A program made the position numbers and the translations under genes. The notes below the pieces were generated by a model. The model had not been told where the DNA came from and did no database searches. It was given only the letters and a program-made list of their open reading frames with translations. Below, piece by piece: positions 7,026-8,583 of a DNA stretch of 8,583 nucleotides. Positions within the stretch are counted from its first letter, which is position 1, and every line of letters starts with the position of its first letter. This stretch comes from Accumulibacter sp. (GTDB lineage: Bacteria > Pseudomonadota > Gammaproteobacteria > Burkholderiales > Rhodocyclaceae): NCBI GenBank assembly GCA_031284185.1, contig JAITAJ010000304.1, forward strand, positions 1-8,583, read 5' to 3'.

Positions 7026-7484
7026 ATGGAAAATGAAGCTATAAAATCATCCGAACACAGCGAAACCACGGAACAGCTAAAAGCGAATCACGAAAATATC
7101 AAACCCCTTGATGTTTGACCCGTCAATGAAGCCATAGGGAAAATCAGACTTGATGAAGTCTTCGACACCTTCGATGAAAACGCTTCAACCAAACTGACCC
7201 TGGAGGATAAAAAGGAAATTGAGGATTTGATTATCCAACTCACCGAATGAAGAACAGACAAGAATAATATTCTTCTGGATATTTCGACGTTTATTGAATC
7301 GTTATGAAACGAAGTAACCAAGGACGATTTGATAGATAATATGACTGAAAGAATGACAAAACGACAAAAAATGCTTGCGGCGCTTCGCGCCGGGGGATGG
7401 ATGAAAAACCGGACGCTCGGATTCAGAGGACAGGGGCTTGAACAACAGAAGACAGAGAAACCGGGCACACAGGGATCGAGGTGA
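7026..7484 (+). pseudogene. Protein-like reading frame with three internal TGA codons (recoded gene or decayed gene)
   Basis: Read from the ATG at 7026, this frame runs 152 codons to the TGA at 7482 with internal TGA at 7116, 7248 and 7305 (codons 31, 75 and 94) and no TAA or TAG. The translation is convincingly protein-like: acidic, amphipathic helices such as IGKIRLDEVFDTF and LTLEDKKEIEDLIIQL. The stretches around the TGAs read naturally with Trp: LDV-W-PVNEAIG, QLTE-W-RTDKNN and IESL-W-NEVTKDD. No TGG Trp codon occurs in the AT-rich part (7026-7372). The final 37 or so codons, from LAALRAG, are REP-like repeat sequence, so the native 3' end has probably been lost. There is no good Shine-Dalgarno. 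It lies 12 bases after the preceding gene and in the same frame. Under the standard code only a 30-residue peptide would be made. I recognise no family; TGA-to-Trp recoding and TGG-to-TGA decay both remain possible. Confidence 0.55.
7373..7460 (+). repeat. Second copy of the hairpin-bearing REP-like repeat unit
   Basis: The first 22 bases (7373-7394, starting GCTTGCGGCG and ending CGCCGGG) are identical to 6473-6494. They are followed by the same ATGGA(T/C)GAAAAACCGG block and the same TTCAGAGGACAG(A/G)GGCTTGA block as in the tssL array. The hairpin is at 7378-7392. The tail ACAGAAGACAGAG resembles 6458-6470. The two copies lie exactly 900 bases apart in direct orientation and bracket the AT-rich island. 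Confidence 0.85.
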
Positions 7485-7522
7485 TCGGAGCGAACTCCAA
7501 CAAAAGCCGGTTCAATAATTCT

Positions 7523-7624
7523 ATGAAATACCGGCGAACCCGAGCGACGGGAGACATCCGCTTTTTCACGGTCAATCTGGCCGGGCGTTCGCGGATTTTG
7601 CGGGTCGAACACGCCGTGGATGCG
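7523..7624 (+). pseudogene. 5' fragment of a REP-associated tyrosine transposase (RAYT)
   Basis: From the ATG at 7523 the frame reads MKYRRTRATGDIRFFTVNLA followed by GRSRILRVEHAVDA. This matches the characteristic N-terminus of RAYT/Y1 transposases (a YRR motif, then GGTYFFTVNL, then a RR..LL..HID segment). After about 34 residues the similarity stops. The HUH-type catalytic motif of the form LPDHLHCIWTLP and the catalytic Tyr region are not found downstream in any frame. It is therefore a truncated, inactive remnant. RAYTs mobilise REP hairpin elements, and this fragment lies about 60 bases after a hairpin-bearing repeat, so the two are probably parts of one former REP/RAYT element. Family knowledge supplies the motif expectations; the truncation is seen directly. 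Confidence 0.7.
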
Positions 7625-7872
7625 ACTTCATGGATTCCACGCCGCCGAGGACGCAGGCCATGCCGGATGGCGGCGCCGGGGAGTGCCATGCTAAACTCTT
7701 CGAGTTGTCGAGTCACGGCTTGGATGCCGCCGTCGTCCACCCCGTCCCGCCGACAGAAAACCGAAATCCGAACCACCTCGATCGATGGACTGAAAAATGG
7801 ACTTGAAAGTCCCGGCTGTCAGTGGATTCCTGTCGCCTCCGGCAGACCATGAAAACTAGAAAACCAAACATT
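7625..7872 (+). other. Gene-poor stretch, no recognisable coding content
   Basis: About 250 bases between the RAYT fragment and the tssM leader. The RAYT frame stays open to about 7852 but its content (WIPRRRGRRPCRM and so on) is low-complexity and unlike RAYT. The opposite strand is also open here but shows no convincing protein features. A perfect short palindrome GGACTTGAAAGTCC (7799-7812) is present. This is best read as scrambled remnant sequence from the element insertion. Confidence 0.4.
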
Positions 7873-7908
7873 TTCAATGGCTTGTGGGTATCCATGAAGG
7901 CCATTGAA
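7873..7908 (+). promoter_or_regulatory. Inverted repeat upstream of tssM
   Basis: TTCAATGGC (7873-7881) and GCCATTGAA (7900-7908) form a perfect 9-base inverted repeat with an 18-base spacer, ending 19 bases before the tssM start and just before its GGAG (7917-7920). There is no T-run after it, so it is not a standard terminator. It could be a protein-binding operator or an RNA hairpin affecting tssM translation; the function is inferred from position only. Confidence 0.35.
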
Positions 7909-7927
7909 TCATGATTGGAGCTTTGCG

Positions 7928-8583
7928 ATGAAAACGCTGGGCGTGATTCTGAAGGTCTTTTCGTGGGTCGCCCTTTTCCTCGCCTTGCTGGCGTGCCTGA
8001 CCCTGCTCGCCTGGTGGATGCGCTGGCCGATGTTTACCGGCGTGTTCATCGCGCTCGGCCTCATCGCCGGAGCGCTCCTGTTCTTCGTCGGGCGTTTCTT
8101 CTGGCGCCTGCGCAACAAGCGCCGGTTCGTCGAACAGGCGCTTTCCGGACTGGAGGACGCGCGGCCCGCCAGCGCTCCCGAAACTCCGCTGGAAGCCCTG
8201 TGGAACAGCCTCTTGCTGCATGACCGGAAAGGCCATAGGCGCGTCATCGATCCACGCGATTTTCTCGAACGCGCCTGGTATGCGGTGCTGGATACCACGG
8301 GGCGCCTCTCGCCGCTTTTCGCCGAACATCCCTCGGATCAGGATGCCGCGCGACCCATCGCGCGGCACGATTTCTCCATGACCACGCTCCTGCAGGTGCA
8401 GGAAGCCGCCTTGGACGGAGCGGACAAGGAAGAACTCCTGACGCTCATGGCGCGCGACGTGAAGAAAGGCGCCCTGCGCGGACTGGTGCTTCTGATTCCC
8501 CTTGATGAATTGAAAGCGGACGACCAGAGCCTGCATGAGCGCGGCTATCTCCTGCGTACCCGCCTCTACGAATTGACGGCGGC
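7928..8583 (+). CDS. tssM: T6SS membrane-complex protein TssM (IcmF family), 3' partial
   Basis: The first 218 residues of a protein that continues past the window edge. The ATG at 7928 has GGAG at 7917-7920, 7 bases upstream. Two membrane segments (about 7-30 and 36-58) form the typical TssM N-terminal hairpin. They are followed by a cytoplasmic region with AWYAVLDTTGRLSPLF (116-131), which aligns in position with the TssM phrase PWYxVIGPxGxGKTT, and GALRGLVLLIPLDEL (181-195), which matches the 'LNGVVLxLSxxDLL' strand of the NTPase domain. The Walker A lysine and GKT/S are absent (DTTGRLSP), so nucleotide binding is unlikely here. TssM is the inner-membrane core that spans the periplasm and binds TssJ. 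It is separated from tssL by 1295 bases of repeat-bounded insert instead of following directly, so it may need its own promoter. Confidence 0.87.
   Translation, partial: MKTLGVILKVFSWVALFLALLACLTLLAWWMRWPMFTGVFIALGLIAGALLFFVGRFFWRLRNKRRFVEQALSGLEDARPASAPETPLEALWNSLLLHDRKGHRRVIDPRDFLERAWYAVLDTTGRLSPLFAEHPSDQDAARPIARHDFSMTTLLQVQEAALDGADKEELLTLMARDVKKGALRGLVLLIPLDELKADDQSLHERGYLLRTRLYELTA

Noticed and set aside
7088..7612. 174-residue open frame on the minus strand across the island
   Set aside because: The product is Ser/Ile/Phe/Arg-rich with no domain and crosses repeat, RAYT fragment and island boundaries. The forward translation is far more protein-like in the AT-rich part and contains a recognisable RAYT start.
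7714..7750. Possible later RAYT piece (frame reading GLDAAVVHP, similar to the DAxVVLPDHLH region)
   Set aside because: The similarity is only a few residues, the His-containing catalytic motif is absent and the frame differs from the N-terminal fragment, so it was not annotated.
7849..7914. 21-codon ORF (MKTRKPNIFNGLWVSMKAIES) before tssM
   Set aside because: It has no ribosome binding site, is very short, and overlaps the inverted repeat. A leader peptide is conceivable but unsupported.

Overview
This is a GC-rich stretch of a Gram-negative (diderm) bacterial chromosome, most likely a proteobacterium. It carries part of a type VI secretion system (T6SS) operon transcribed entirely on the + strand. 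A signal-peptide lipoprotein (TssJ), inner-membrane TssL and TssM, and the REP/RAYT-type repeats all fit that group. I cannot name the genus.

Bases 1-3704 hold a spike/effector accessory module. It begins with the 3' end of a large pentapeptide-repeat protein of the DUF2169-associated type. A second, all-pentapeptide protein follows, then a DUF3540 protein and a stand-alone DUF4150 (PAAR-like) protein. Bases 3701-6632 encode the membrane and baseplate genes tssJ, tssK and tssL (DotU type). Genes are packed with ATGA overlaps (1738, 3701), an 11-base overlap (tssJ/tssK) or gaps of 2-15 bases, so this is one translationally coupled transcript. tssM (IcmF) starts at 7928 and runs off the window. 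TssJ, TssL and TssM build the envelope-spanning complex and TssK links it to the baseplate. The DUF4150 protein plausibly caps the VgrG spike, with DUF3540 and the pentapeptide proteins as loading or spike-assembly partners.

The unusual part is bases 6420-7927, about 1.3 kb between tssL and tssM, which are normally close neighbours. It contains (a) a G/A-rich repeat array that is translated as a repetitive tail of TssL; (b) an AT-rich island with a small secreted protein gene (6675-7013) and, in the same frame, a protein-like reading frame (7026-7484) interrupted by three TGA codons and no TAA or TAG; (c) a second copy of the repeat 900 bp from the first; and (d) a 5' fragment of a REP-associated tyrosine transposase (RAYT). 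The island looks like a REP/RAYT-linked insertion into the operon. The TGA-interrupted frame is the most interesting item: it is either a gene that reads TGA as an amino acid (Trp fits best), or a young pseudogene whose only nonsense changes are TGA. The flanking T6SS genes use TGG for Trp and TGA as a true stop.
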